Positions 15,778-24,096 of a stretch of DNA of 28,985 bases are shown here, one piece after another; the first letter of the stretch is position 1; every line of letters begins with the position of its first letter. The notes beneath the pieces are model-generated. The model was not told the origin of the DNA. It made no database searches and saw only the letters and a list, made by a program, of their open reading frames with translations. The DNA is from CAVQRC01 sp963715045 (lineage in GTDB: Bacteria; Planctomycetota; Planctomycetia; Pirellulales; Lacipirellulaceae): NCBI GenBank assembly GCA_963715045.1, contig CAVQRC010000042.1:1-28985 (forward strand). Direction: 5' to 3'. Position numbers and translations under genes: made by a program.

Positions 15778-17061
15778 TCACCAATGCCAGGTTGCCTGGC
15801 TCACATGAGCGGGAACAAACGTGTCTCGGTACGATCGCCGCCAGAGCAGCTCTTCGCTGTAGGCGACCAGCGAGGCACACTTCAGGAACACGTAATACAG
15901 CGGCATCAGAGGTACGCATAGCAGCGACCAGCTGTCGCGGCCGGGTTGGGGCGTGTAGACCATCAACACCAGCCACTGCCCGAGTTCGAGGCCCATGCAC
16001 AGGACGTAGTTCGTGATGAGCACGAACCACGCGGTGCGCGAATCGGCAAGCACCAACCATAACAGGGCGGCCAGCGACGCGTAGCAGAGCAGAATTCGAA
16101 ACAGCCACGTCTCGACCAGCATCACGAGGTTGCTGATACGAAAATTCGGGCTGAACACATTCGCCATGTCGATGTGTTTGCGACAGTCAAACGTGACGGC
16201 CGCCCATTCCCACCTCCTCCGCTGCTTGAACAATCGCCGCCAGGAAGTGGGCAGATTGGTGAGGCACTGTGCATAGGGTGCGTGGGCGATCCGCCAGCCC
16301 GCTTTGCGAAGACGCATGACGAGGTCGCCGTCTTCACCGGGACCCACGTCCCACCCGCGGGTGCGGTGGAGCGCGACCCGGCGGTACGCGCCAAACGCAC
16401 CGGACACGATTCCCAACATGCCGAGTCGCGCGGCCAGGAGTCGACCGATGAACACCGATCTGAGGTATTCGGCGGCCTGCATTTGGGTGGCCAGGTTGTG
16501 ATCCGGGTTGCGGGCGACAACCGTGCCGGAAACCGCGCCCACGCGAGGATCCGCAAAGGGCTGGACGATGCGGGCGATAGCGCCAGGCTCGAGATGCGAA
16601 TCGGTGTCGACGCACACGACGATCTCAGCTTCCGTGAACGGTAACGCGTGGTTGAGCGCCGACGACTTTCCTCCGCGGTTCGGTTTGCGAAGCACGAGCA
16701 CGCCGTCGTGAGTTTCGGCGAAGCGTTCGGCGACCTGTGCCATGCCATCGGATGAGCCGTCGTCGACAACGATGACATGCAGATCCTGGTAGCTGTTCCA
16801 CACCGAGGTCAGGGTCGCGGCGACAGTATCGGCCTCGTTCAGCCCGGCCAGCACCACACACACCGAGGGGGCGTAGCCCGGTTCCGCACCCGCAGCGCCG
16901 CACCGCGGAAGGCGGAGCAACTCGCGACCCGCATCCCACAGACACATCATGACGCTGGCAACGCAATACCGCAGCCCGTCGACGCACGCCAGCGGCAAGG
17001 TCATCAGGACGAGTTCAGCCGACGTTTTCGATGAGAGCCAGTGGATCCAGTCGGTCAACAT
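15778..17061 (-). CDS. Family 2 glycosyltransferase, membrane polysaccharide synthase
   Basis: A 427-residue processive-type GT2 enzyme. One hydrophobic segment precedes the catalytic domain (about residues 17-45). The catalytic domain has the nucleotide-binding VVDDGSSDG (98-106), the DxD motif VDTDSH (151-156), the catalytic acid region GEDGDL (242-247) and the QxxRW motif QRRRW (280-284). Three C-terminal hydrophobic segments follow. This layout is that of cellulose, hyaluronan, poly-GlcNAc and alginate (Alg8) synthases, which make a polymer and thread it through the inner membrane. ATG 17061 is preferred to TTG 17085; either way it overlaps the upstream regulator gene by 47-71 bases, showing translational coupling. 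With the adjacent PilZ regulator and HlyD protein it probably forms a regulated exopolysaccharide system. The sugar donor is unknown. No outer-membrane pore gene is next to it. Confidence 0.9.
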   Translation of the reverse strand: MLTDWIHWLSSKTSAELVLMTLPLACVDGLRYCVASVMMCLWDAGRELLRLPRCGAAGAEPGYAPSVCVVLAGLNEADTVAATLTSVWNSYQDLHVIVVDDGSSDGMAQVAERFAETHDGVLVLRKPNRGGKSSALNHALPFTEAEIVVCVDTDSHLEPGAIARIVQPFADPRVGAVSGTVVARNPDHNLATQMQAAEYLRSVFIGRLLAARLGMLGIVSGAFGAYRRVALHRTRGWDVGPGEDGDLVMRLRKAGWRIAHAPYAQCLTNLPTSWRRLFKQRRRWEWAAVTFDCRKHIDMANVFSPNFRISNLVMLVETWLFRILLCYASLAALLWLVLADSRTAWFVLITNYVLCMGLELGQWLVLMVYTPQPGRDSWSLLCVPLMPLYYVFLKCASLVAYSEELLWRRSYRDTFVPAHVSQATWHW

Positions 17062-18294
17062 GGTACGCCAGCACCTCGCTTTCAATGGCCTGATCGGCGG
17101 TGCATCTCCGCCCGCATTGCAGGCATTCGGTGATCATCGCGGGTGCCGCATCACTCCACGGGCATTCGCGGCAACGATGTGGGCCGTCGAGGTATTCAAA
17201 ATCGGCACCCACGACGAGGTTCTTGGCCTGGCACTTCGGACAGGTGAGCCCGCCGCGTTCAAACTCGACCAACGGGGCGACGTGTGCGCAGGCGAAGTGA
17301 TGAATGAGCTTGCTCACGGTCGTGTCGGCCGATCCGCACTGCGGACAGCCATCGCGAAAGGTCAACAGTGACCGGCAGTCGCCGCAGACTTTGACACGGT
17401 CGACGACTCGTGGACGAAGAATGCCCCGCGTGCTCCACTCCTGGAGCAACGCGGCGTCCATCGCAGGCTCAAACCGCATGCGTGTTGCATGGAACCGGGG
17501 CGTCAACCGCGATTCGTGAAAAGGATCGTCCACGTTCTGGACGAATCTGCCGCCGAAGTGCATCGCCGGCAAGGCCAGGCGGCGATCGCGCCACTCGACA
17601 GTCGCATAGCGATAGATCTCGTCGCGGCCCGCAACACCGATGAGGCAGAGGTTGGGGATCGTCTCCGAGTCGGTCTTCGCCAGGACCCCGATCCCCAGCT
17701 GGCTGAGTGAGATCACGCTGGCAGGTACATCCAGGCCCGGACGACCGTCCGGCAGAACAGGAATAATGACGGCCGAGGCAATGATGTCGTAGCGGGGGGC
17801 ATTCCTGCGTTCGCTGGGATGGATGACGCGATCACCGTCGTGCTCCGCGATGATCTCGCGCAACCGCTTGCCGAGCAGCTCGCCAGTGAAATTTGATTTC
17901 GGGATGAACTCCCGCGCCCACAGCGTCCCGCTGCGAGCGCCGCGCGGGCCTGACTGTCGCCCGAGAGAATTACAACGGGCGTGCCGTCGGGATTCTGGAT
18001 CAGCCGCCGCAGTGGCTCGTCGCCATCGGAATCTGCAAAGCAGTGGCTGACGACTACCGCGTCGTAGCTCGCTGACTGCAATCGCTGGCAGGCGTCGTCG
18101 AGACTGTAGACGTGATCGAGCGTGGAACCGAGGGGCAACTCGTAGCGGAGCGCGAGCTTCACTTTGAGAGCCTCGACCGAGTCGTCCTCGACATGCAGCA
18201 GACGCCAGCCCGCCGGCGGTGGGTGGGCCGCCGCAGACGTGAGGCCGGACGGCTCGAGATCAGCGACCTCGGACGATTGCGCGTCGCTGGTCAT
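17015..18294 (-). CDS. Receiver-PilZ-TackOD1-like zinc regulator, one frameshift
   Basis: One regulator split by a one-base deletion near 17928; correction gives 426 residues. Residues 28-150 are a receiver domain (HVEDD acidic pair, VVILSGD, IPKSNFTGELL with the conserved Lys). Its phospho-acceptor position is Ser83 (YDAVVVSHC), not Asp. Residues about 160-255 are PilZ: the RxxxR motif is intact in RRNAPRY, while the D/NxSxxG motif reads SLSQLG. The rest is a cysteine-rich domain with pairs in KVCGDCR, GCPQCG, TCPKCQ, HRCRECP and ECLQCG, plus HHFACAHV. It resembles the TackOD1 output domain, predicted to bind zinc. ATG 18294 starts one base after the HlyD stop, and the 3' end overlaps the glycosyltransferase. 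c-di-GMP control of the synthase is inferred. The receiver piece spans 18294 to about 17930, and the PilZ piece about 17927 to 17015. Confidence 0.82.
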
Positions 18295-18295
18295 G

Positions 18296-19531
18296 TCAGC
18301 TCGACTCCCCCAGACGCCATGTCGCCGGAATTCGAATCGTGCTGCCGACGCGGAGCGTCACACCAGGCGGCAAGTGCACGGGCGGGCGCAGATAGACGGG
18401 CAGCATGGGTTCGGCCGCCTGGCCACCATCACTCACCGAGGGTGGCCGTTCGAAGCGGTGACCGATCGAGACGATTTCGCAGTTCAGTTGGCGGCCTTCG
18501 TCGTCGACGACGACGTCAACCTGCCTACCAGGCAGAAACTCCGAGGTCTGGGTCTGGCGGATGTAGGCCACGATTTCGAGCGAACGCTCTTCCAGCAATT
18601 CGACGAGCGGCTGCTCATGGCTGCTCCGCTCGCCGACATGGCCGGTGACCGAGAGGACCGTGCCCGAAAAGGGTGCCCGGATGACTCCTTCTAACTGCTT
18701 GGCTCGTATTCGGCTGATCTCGGCCTGGAGCTGTTCGATACCGGCCAGCCGGGGCTTGAGTTGCGCCTCGTTGAGTGAGCTGGTCGGTGTTGCCTCGAGA
18801 CGATCCCGCAAGGCAGTGGCTGCCTGTTCCAACTGAGCGACCCGCGCGGTGTGACCCTGCTTGCGAAAGCGAAGCGTATCGATTTCTGCTGCGGTCGCAC
18901 CCCCGACTGCCAGGAGTTGTTCTATACGTTCCATTCGAGCGCGGAGTTCCCTGACTGTGGCGCGTTCGATCAGCAGTTGACCTTGAAGTTCGTAGTATTG
19001 CGCGGAAATCTCGAGGTCGTCATCGCGCTGCGTGCGGGCGGCGAGTGTGATGCGGGCGACCTCGGCGTCGAGTTGGGCCTGCGCGACTCGCAACTCGTCG
19101 ATGAGCCGTTGAATCGCCGCTTCCTGTTCGGGATCTTGAATTAGTGCCAGCACGTCGCCTTGTTTGACGGCATCGCCAGGACGAGCGTAGACCGCTTGAA
19201 TCGTCGCCGGCCAGGGCGGCGAGATCTTCGCCACGCGACCCACCACGACCCCTTGCGCGGAGTAACGAAAGAAACCGTCCCACGCCGAATAAGCTCCAAA
19301 GCCCAATACGGCGATGAAGATGATCGCGATGGCGTTTCGTCCCCGTGGGCGGTGCGACGGCTGTGGGGGAACCGCAAGGTTGGAGGGCGGGGATCCTTCG
19401 CTTGGTATTCGCGGCGGTTCGAACGCCGGGGGCTGGCTCTCGGCGATGGGAAGATCGCCCGCGGGCGATGGCGCTTCGTCAACCAGCGGACCCAAAGGAT
19501 TGGATTCGGTGTACAACAGGCGGCTTTTCAT
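18296..19531 (-). CDS. HlyD-family membrane fusion protein
   Basis: A 411-residue periplasmic adaptor anchored in the inner membrane. An unusually long, Pro- and Ser-rich cytoplasmic head (about 65 residues) precedes the single membrane segment (AIAIIFIAVLGFGAYSAW). Then come the first lipoyl half-motif (AVYARPGDAVKQGDVLALI), a long alpha-helical hairpin with coiled-coil character (about 140-270), the second half-motif (GVIRAPFSGTVLSVTGHVGE) and a beta-barrel domain ending IRIPATWRL. ATG 19531 is chosen because the extra residues from ATG 19660 are not family-like. It is the first gene of the operon with the PilZ regulator (one-base gap) and the polysaccharide synthase. In alginate systems Alg44 fuses PilZ and HlyD parts; here they are separate genes. 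A role as periplasmic adaptor for polymer export is inferred from context. Confidence 0.88.
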   Translation of the reverse strand: MKSRLLYTESNPLGPLVDEAPSPAGDLPIAESQPPAFEPPRIPSEGSPPSNLAVPPQPSHRPRGRNAIAIIFIAVLGFGAYSAWDGFFRYSAQGVVVGRVAKISPPWPATIQAVYARPGDAVKQGDVLALIQDPEQEAAIQRLIDELRVAQAQLDAEVARITLAARTQRDDDLEISAQYYELQGQLLIERATVRELRARMERIEQLLAVGGATAAEIDTLRFRKQGHTARVAQLEQAATALRDRLEATPTSSLNEAQLKPRLAGIEQLQAEISRIRAKQLEGVIRAPFSGTVLSVTGHVGERSSHEQPLVELLEERSLEIVAYIRQTQTSEFLPGRQVDVVVDDEGRQLNCEIVSIGHRFERPPSVSDGGQAAEPMLPVYLRPPVHLPPGVTLRVGSTIRIPATWRLGESS

Positions 19532-20059
19532 CGGGAGATGCAGCGGTGCGAGATTTCTTCGAGATGCGACCAGGCGCGAGCTTGAAAACCATAGCTCACC
19601 GGGTGCTGCGTCGCTGCTGCTGTGCTGTTGACCCGCCCAAGGCCGCATGACCGTTATCATCGCGCCGTGCGAGCTGGGCCGAGAGGAGCGTCAGCCACTG
19701 GGCTGAATTCTCAGGTTGAAATACGGCAGGAGCACTTGTCGAGGCGCCCGTGGAAGTGAATGCCAAAGTGCCAATGGCCAGACCTTAAGACGTTTGACGG
19801 TGAAGAATGCAAGTGGTAGTCTCCCCTCAACTCGAAAAAACACATCCATACGCTAAAACGGTACTTCCGCTGTCGGCTGAACACCATCAGCCAAGGCTGC
19901 CGCGCCTTCGCGGAAGACACCCTCCAATCGGCCCTCGACCGGGTGACCGAAAACAATCGACAACCGCGTCATCGCCCAATTGGGGTTGAAGTTAAAGATT
20001 TCTAGAATCCAGTTAGACGTTGCTTTCTTGTTCCTCGTCCTCAAGTGGAGAAGGCTGTA
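19532..20059. other. Intergenic region between divergent HlyD and PEP-CTERM genes
   Basis: It should contain promoters for both genes. One -35/-10-like pair on the + strand is TTGACG (19794-19799) and TAGTCT (19817-19822), spaced 17, but it lies about 240 bases from the PEP-CTERM start. An unstarted open frame (19820-20005) is annotated separately. Confidence 0.5.
19820..20005 (+). pseudogene. Probable gene remnant without a start codon
   Basis: A 61-codon open frame bounded by TAG at 19817 and TAG at 20003, with no ATG, GTG or TTG near its beginning. Its middle part uses G/C-ending codons like real genes here and reads KRYFRCRLNTISQGCRAFAE and then TLQSALDRVTENNRQ, ending in VGVEVKDF-like sequence (IGVEVKDF). 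This looks more like the C-terminal tail of a protein than random sequence. I do not recognise the family. It could be a decayed gene or a gene whose 5' part is hidden by an indel. Confidence 0.35.
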
Positions 20060-21441
20060 ATGACCGCTATGAAAGTATTACCGAGTGCGATGGCCTGGGC
20101 GTCGCTGGTCGGGCTGGTGCTGGCCCCCGCGTCGGGCACCGATTTCGTCAACATCACGTTTGAGGGTGGCAGCCTGGGTGGCGGCGACGGTTGGGAATTG
20201 TGGTCCAACTCCGGCCTGAACCTCGTCTGAGATCGGCAGCACCGGCCGCTCCTTCTTGACGGGAACCCCCGGCAATGATGAAGCCCTTTTTATCACACCA
20301 ACCAATGATATTGGCGTTAGCGTCGGTGATTTAGAGGGGGCTCTCTTTACCACCGAAACACCCATCACCTTCAATTCGCTCGAACCGGGCAAAGTCGTTT
20401 ACGTGCAGTACGAGACGTTTTCAGACATCTCAGCATTCGCCGACCAGTACTTCAAAGCCGAGGTGCGATTCGGCTTGGGAGGCGACGGAGCTTCGTACGG
20501 GTTGTTCGATAGCTCTCGGAGTGCCGAGTGGTTGGTCAACACGAACTACAACACCGAGCCGACCGGCCAAAATCAGCAAGGACGGGCCGCAACAGGGCCC
20601 ACGACCAATGTTTTCTCGGATATTCGCTACGACGGCGACAGCGTCCAGCCGGGGGGTGCTAACGAGAACATTTTTCTCGATGACACATCACTCATGAGTG
20701 TCGTGTATCGCCCCGTCGAAGGGGGGACGAATATCGAAGGCCAAAACGATAACGGGAGCGAGATTCGTACGGGCGAAGCACTGGATGGCGACCCCAATGG
20801 TAGTCCGCCAACGAATATCCGGTTAACTCCTGAGATGGGCTCCACGATCGATCGGATCATCGTTCACATGCGTCGACATGTCGGGTTCTACAACTGACGG
20901 TGGTCCAGGAGTCGACGAGTTGTTAAACGGTTTCGCCGGGGCCACGGGGATTGCCACGGGCGTGCCCTACAGTGAGGCGAAGCTCGGTTTCAAGTCGCTG
21001 CGGATCGGCCAGACCGACATCACCGATTTCAACCTCGACGGCACGACAGACGCCAGCGATCTGGCAATTCTCATGGAAAACATGAACCTGGGATTGACGG
21101 GTACCGCCACGTTGTTTGAGGGCGATATCGACAACGATCGAGATGTGGACGCAGACGACCTGGCTCTATTCGGAGGTGCAGCCGACTTCACCAAGGATGG
21201 AAAAGTCGACGGCGACGACTTCCTGATCTGGCAGCAGAACTTCAACATGTCCGGCACGTCGAACACGGGTGACGCCAACGGTGATGGTGTTGTCAACGGC
21301 GACGACTTCCTGATCTGGCAAGCCGACTTCGGATTTGGCGTTGATGCCGGCGGTGGTTCCGCTGCGGTTCCCGAACCGGCCGGGATCGCCCTGCTGCTGG
21401 CCGCCGTGGCTGGATTGCTGGCACGACGCAATCGTCGTTAG
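20060..21441 (+). CDS. PEP-CTERM protein with dockerin-like repeats, two frameshifts
   Basis: A secreted protein of about 459 residues once two single extra bases are removed (about 20215-20228 and about 20893). It begins with a signal peptide (KVLPSAMAWASLVGLVLAPASG), followed by a beta-rich domain (GGSLGGGDGWELWSN, then VVYVQYETF, FKAEVRFGLGGDG, RIIVHMRRHVGFYN). After that come dockerin type I-like calcium-binding loops (FNLDGTTDASDLA, GDIDNDRDVDADDLA, DFTKDGKVDGDDFLIWQ, GDANGDGVVNGDDFLIWQ). The C-terminus is the PEP-CTERM sorting signal: VPEP, a hydrophobic stretch, then RRNRR. Such proteins are exported and processed by an exosortase and are often linked to extracellular polysaccharide. 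ATG 20060 has a strong GGAGAAGG six bases upstream. Frame segments are 20060 to about 20225, about 20226-20892, and 20893-21441. The exosortase is not in the window. Confidence 0.85.
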
Positions 21442-21639
21442 AGTTTCGCGTGAAATCTGCTAGTCAACCACCGCCCTCTCCCCGCGCGGGGAGAGGGCTT
21501 TTTGTTTGCCCAGCGAAGCTGCCAAACCCCGTCGCTGCACGCCAGCGACCTCATCCTGTTCATGGGGAAGAGAATCCCACTCGTAACCATCAATCAACAT
21601 CAATGGGCATCAATGGGGGCATCAAGGGCATCATCAATC
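21442..21639 (+). other. Region after the PEP-CTERM gene with a possible stem-loop
   Basis: CCCTCTCCCCGCG and CGCGGGGAGAGGG (about 21474-21499) form a GC-rich inverted repeat about 30 bases after the PEP-CTERM stop, followed by CTTTTTG. It is a good candidate terminator for that gene. Downstream, several imperfect CATCAATGGG words lead into the repeat array at 21640. Confidence 0.55.
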
Positions 21640-21803
21640 ATCAATGGGGGACACCCATCAAGTGTGCTCGTCGACGCCCGTTTTTCCGGCGACACACGGG
21701 CATCAATGGGGGACACCCATCATCAATGGGGGACACCCATGGCATCAATGGGGGACACCCATCAAGTGTGCTCGTCGACGCCCGTTTTTCCGGCGACGCA
21801 CGG
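21640..21803. repeat. Left repeat array of the transposase element
   Basis: Two 60-bp copies (21640-21699 and 21744-21803) differ at one base. Between them lie two further copies of the 18-bp core TCAATGGGGGACACCCAT, giving four cores in all (starting 21641, 21703, 21723, 21745). The core is palindromic: ATGGG and CCCAT around GGACA. It lies directly upstream of the transposase gene. Confidence 0.9.
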
Positions 21804-21885
21804 TTGACAACGCATTTTGGATATGTATACATACGATCACCATTCAGTCCTGGCATCTCCGAGCCTCCACGCACCCAGGTCGATC

Positions 21886-22953
21886 GTGTCACGCATCCCG
21901 CGCAAATTCCTTGTCGATCACGATGTGGTCGGGGTCTACCACTGCATCCAACGGTGCGTCCGCCGGGCCTTCCTCCTGGGGGACGACCCGCTGACCGGCA
22001 GGAACTACGACCACCGCAAGGACTGGATCGAGGACAAGATGCAGCAACTGGCAGCCCAGATGGCCGTCGAGGTTCTGGGCTATTCGATCATGAGTAACCA
22101 CCTACACGCTGTCCTCCGAATCCGACCGGACGTCGTGCTCCACTGGAGTGATGAAGAGGTCGCCCGTCGCTGGTGGAATCTCTGTCCCCAACGGAAGGAC
22201 AAGAAGGGCAGGCCCCAAGTGCCCACCCGGCGGGAACTCGACGCCATGATGGCCGACGCCACCCGACTGGCGATCTGGCGGGGGCGGCTGTCCAGCATCT
22301 CGTGGGCGATGCGGTTGCTGTCGGAACCGATCGCCCGCCGCGCGAACCGGGAAGACGACTGCACCGGCCGTTTCTGGGAAGGCCGCTTCAAGTGCCAGCG
22401 ACTGTTGGACGAAGGATCGCTGTTGGCCTGCTGTTTGTATGTGGATCTCAATCCGATCCGAGCCGGGCTGGCCCAGACGCCTGAGACGAGTCGCTTCACC
22501 GCCGCCTATCTGCGGATTCAGGCGGAGGTACGTCCCGAAACCGGGTCAGATCGCGTCGCCAACGACCCGTCGCGGGACACCAGCTCCGCTGCGGACGGTT
22601 GGCTCAGTCCGATCTACCTGGACGAGCGGCGCGACGAACGGCAGGACCCGCAGCCGGCCCGCCGCGCTTCCAATCGCGGGTTCTTGCCGCTGACGAGGCG
22701 CGACTATCTGGAGATCCTCGACTGGACAGGCAGGCAGTTACGCGGAGGAACTCCCGGCAGGATTCCGGACCACCTTGCCCCGATCCTCGAGCGTCTGGGC
22801 CTGGTGCCCAGAAGCTGGCTGGCGACGGTCGAAAACTTCGGCCGCTGGTTCCACCGGGCGATCGGTGCCGCCAGTGCGATGTCGGCCGAGGCGACCGCCC
22901 GCGGCCAGAAATGGCTGGTCGGGATCCGCCATTGCCGCACCAGCTTTCAATAG
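21886..22953 (+). CDS. REP-associated tyrosine transposase (IS200-like, Y1)
   Basis: A single-strand HUH-type transposase of about 355 residues. The N-terminal segment VGVYHCIQRCVRRAFLLG is typical of the family. The metal-binding HUH pair is in GYSIMSNHLHAVLR. The region GRFWEGRFKCQ followed by CLYVDLNPIRAG carries the presumed catalytic Tyr. A C-terminal extension of about 180 residues is also present, as in the larger planctomycete members. GTG 21886 (SRIPRKFLVDHDVVG) is preferred because family proteins begin with a similar basic stretch; ATG 21817 is also open but adds unlike residues. The gene appears intact and is flanked by REP-like arrays, which such enzymes bind and mobilise. Relatives are usually single-copy and domesticated. 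Its own mobility is not shown. Confidence 0.92.
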   Translation: MSRIPRKFLVDHDVVGVYHCIQRCVRRAFLLGDDPLTGRNYDHRKDWIEDKMQQLAAQMAVEVLGYSIMSNHLHAVLRIRPDVVLHWSDEEVARRWWNLCPQRKDKKGRPQVPTRRELDAMMADATRLAIWRGRLSSISWAMRLLSEPIARRANREDDCTGRFWEGRFKCQRLLDEGSLLACCLYVDLNPIRAGLAQTPETSRFTAAYLRIQAEVRPETGSDRVANDPSRDTSSAADGWLSPIYLDERRDERQDPQPARRASNRGFLPLTRRDYLEILDWTGRQLRGGTPGRIPDHLAPILERLGLVPRSWLATVENFGRWFHRAIGAASAMSAEATARGQKWLVGIRHCRTSFQ

Positions 22954-23347
22954 ACCGGTCATAGGCCGGCCGCATTCGAATTCGAAAGGCCGATTCGGAT
23001 CTTCAAGCGAGTCTAACGGCGTGCTGTGTGGACGCCTCGTTCGAGGCATCTGTGCACCGCAACGCGGTGAACTGCCCGGATACGCGCGAGAATCCCATTC
23101 AACGCCCGGATACGCTTCAGGTGTCTCCCCGTTTGTGATGCCCATCCATCCTTAATGGATGTTAATGGGTGTCCCCGTTCATTCATCCTTAATGGATGTT
23201 AATGGGTGTCCCCGTTCATTCTGTTCTCGGGCCGAGCAACCTGTTGAAAAAAGCCATTCGACATGATCAAATCCACGCAAGTGACCCCTTGTTTCCCACC
23301 AGCGGACATCGTGCCCGCCACAGCATCTCTCCGGTGTGCTTGTTCCG
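22954..23347. other. Gene-free stretch between transposase and LRR gene
   Basis: No gene is seen. It holds a short hairpin (CGCCTCGTTCGAGGC, about 23033-23047), a repeated word CGCCCGGATACGC/TGCCCGGATACGC (about 23071 and 23103), a degenerate GGTGTCTCCCCGTTTGTGAT unit and the 37-bp tandem repeat at 23147-23220. Confidence 0.6.
23147..23220. repeat. 37-bp tandem repeat, right of the transposase
   Basis: Two perfect adjacent copies (23147-23183, 23184-23220), each with CATCC and GGATG arms around TTAAT, then AATGGGTGTCCCCGTTCATT. GGGTGTCCCC is the reverse complement of the left array's GGGGACACCC. A degenerate third unit precedes it. Confidence 0.9.
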
Positions 23348-24031
23348 ATGAATCGCAGGCGAAACTTCAGCCTGAAAGCCCTCCTACTGTTGGTCACACT
23401 TGCTGCGTGCGTTTTCGGCTGGATGGGAATACGACTCCGTCAGGCCCGCCAGCAGCGCATCGCGGTTTCAGAGTTCATAAGAACCGGCGGCGTTTTCGAA
23501 TACGACTCAAAGGGATCTCAATGGCTCAGGTCATTGCTAGGCAGCGATTTCTTCGACTCACCAACCAGTCTGTACCTTTACAACTCGCGGAACACGTCGA
23601 AACAACTTCCTCAACTGGGCACATTTAAGAAAAGTCTTCGATGGTTGGGATTAGGCGGCAGCACGATTGCGAATGCAGACCTGCGATATGTTGGGCAAAT
23701 GACCGAACTTCAGTACCTTAACCTGCGAGCAACTGACATCACGGACGATGGGGTCAAGCACCTTGAACCATTGACACAAATGAAAGGCTTGGACTTGATG
23801 GGTTGTCCAGTCTCGGATACGAGCGTGCCGCTACTGTCGTGTTTCAAGAATCTTGAATACCTAGACGTCTGCGGAACTCGACTGTCACGGAATGGCATCG
23901 CCCAGCTCCACGTTGCGTTGCCAGATAGCGAAATCCGGTCAGGCCAGGTCGTGCGAATAGACACGGAAGGTGATGCTATCGCAACTCGGTGCCCCAGCTA
24001 TCGCTACCTGGATGGCGGGAATGCCGAATAG
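23348..24031 (+). CDS. Membrane-anchored leucine-rich-repeat protein
   Basis: A 227-residue protein. The N-terminus (NRRRNFSLKALLLLVTLAACVFGWMG) is a basic-then-hydrophobic anchor shared by many planctomycete membrane proteins. A short linker follows, then four or so leucine-rich repeats: LRWLGLGGSTIANADLRYVG, LQYLNLRATDITDDGVKHLE, MKGLDLMGCPVSDTSVPLLS and LEYLDVCGTRLSRNGIAQLH. The repeats give the usual LxxLxLxxTxIxDxG pattern. ATG 23348 is preferred to TTG 23336 because it begins the conserved basic stretch. Its base composition is less GC-rich than its neighbours, consistent with a horizontally shuffled accessory gene. Function unknown; LRR proteins usually bind other proteins. Confidence 0.8.
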   Translation: MNRRRNFSLKALLLLVTLAACVFGWMGIRLRQARQQRIAVSEFIRTGGVFEYDSKGSQWLRSLLGSDFFDSPTSLYLYNSRNTSKQLPQLGTFKKSLRWLGLGGSTIANADLRYVGQMTELQYLNLRATDITDDGVKHLEPLTQMKGLDLMGCPVSDTSVPLLSCFKNLEYLDVCGTRLSRNGIAQLHVALPDSEIRSGQVVRIDTEGDAIATRCPSYRYLDGGNAE

Positions 24032-24096
24032 TGCCGCGCAAGGGCCCGCCTGGCGAGTCACAATGTCCGAAAACGTGGCGCCATCACGTGGGATTT

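Larger units (their letters stand above)
21640..23220 (+). mobile_element. REP-associated transposase with flanking repeats
   Basis: The transposase gene at 21886-22953 lies between the left array, which carries GGGGACACCC, and the right array, which carries its reverse complement GGGTGTCCCC. An element with inverted REP-like ends around a tyrosine transposase is the known pattern for RAYT loci. Exact ends are not determined; no target duplication could be seen. Confidence 0.55.

Noticed and set aside
21640..21803. Possible CRISPR array or plasmid iterons
   Set aside because: Spacing between cores is irregular and the whole 60-bp block is duplicated; a neighbouring RAYT gene explains it better.
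23147..23220. Possible CRISPR repeats
   Set aside because: The units are directly adjacent with no spacers, and there are no cas genes.
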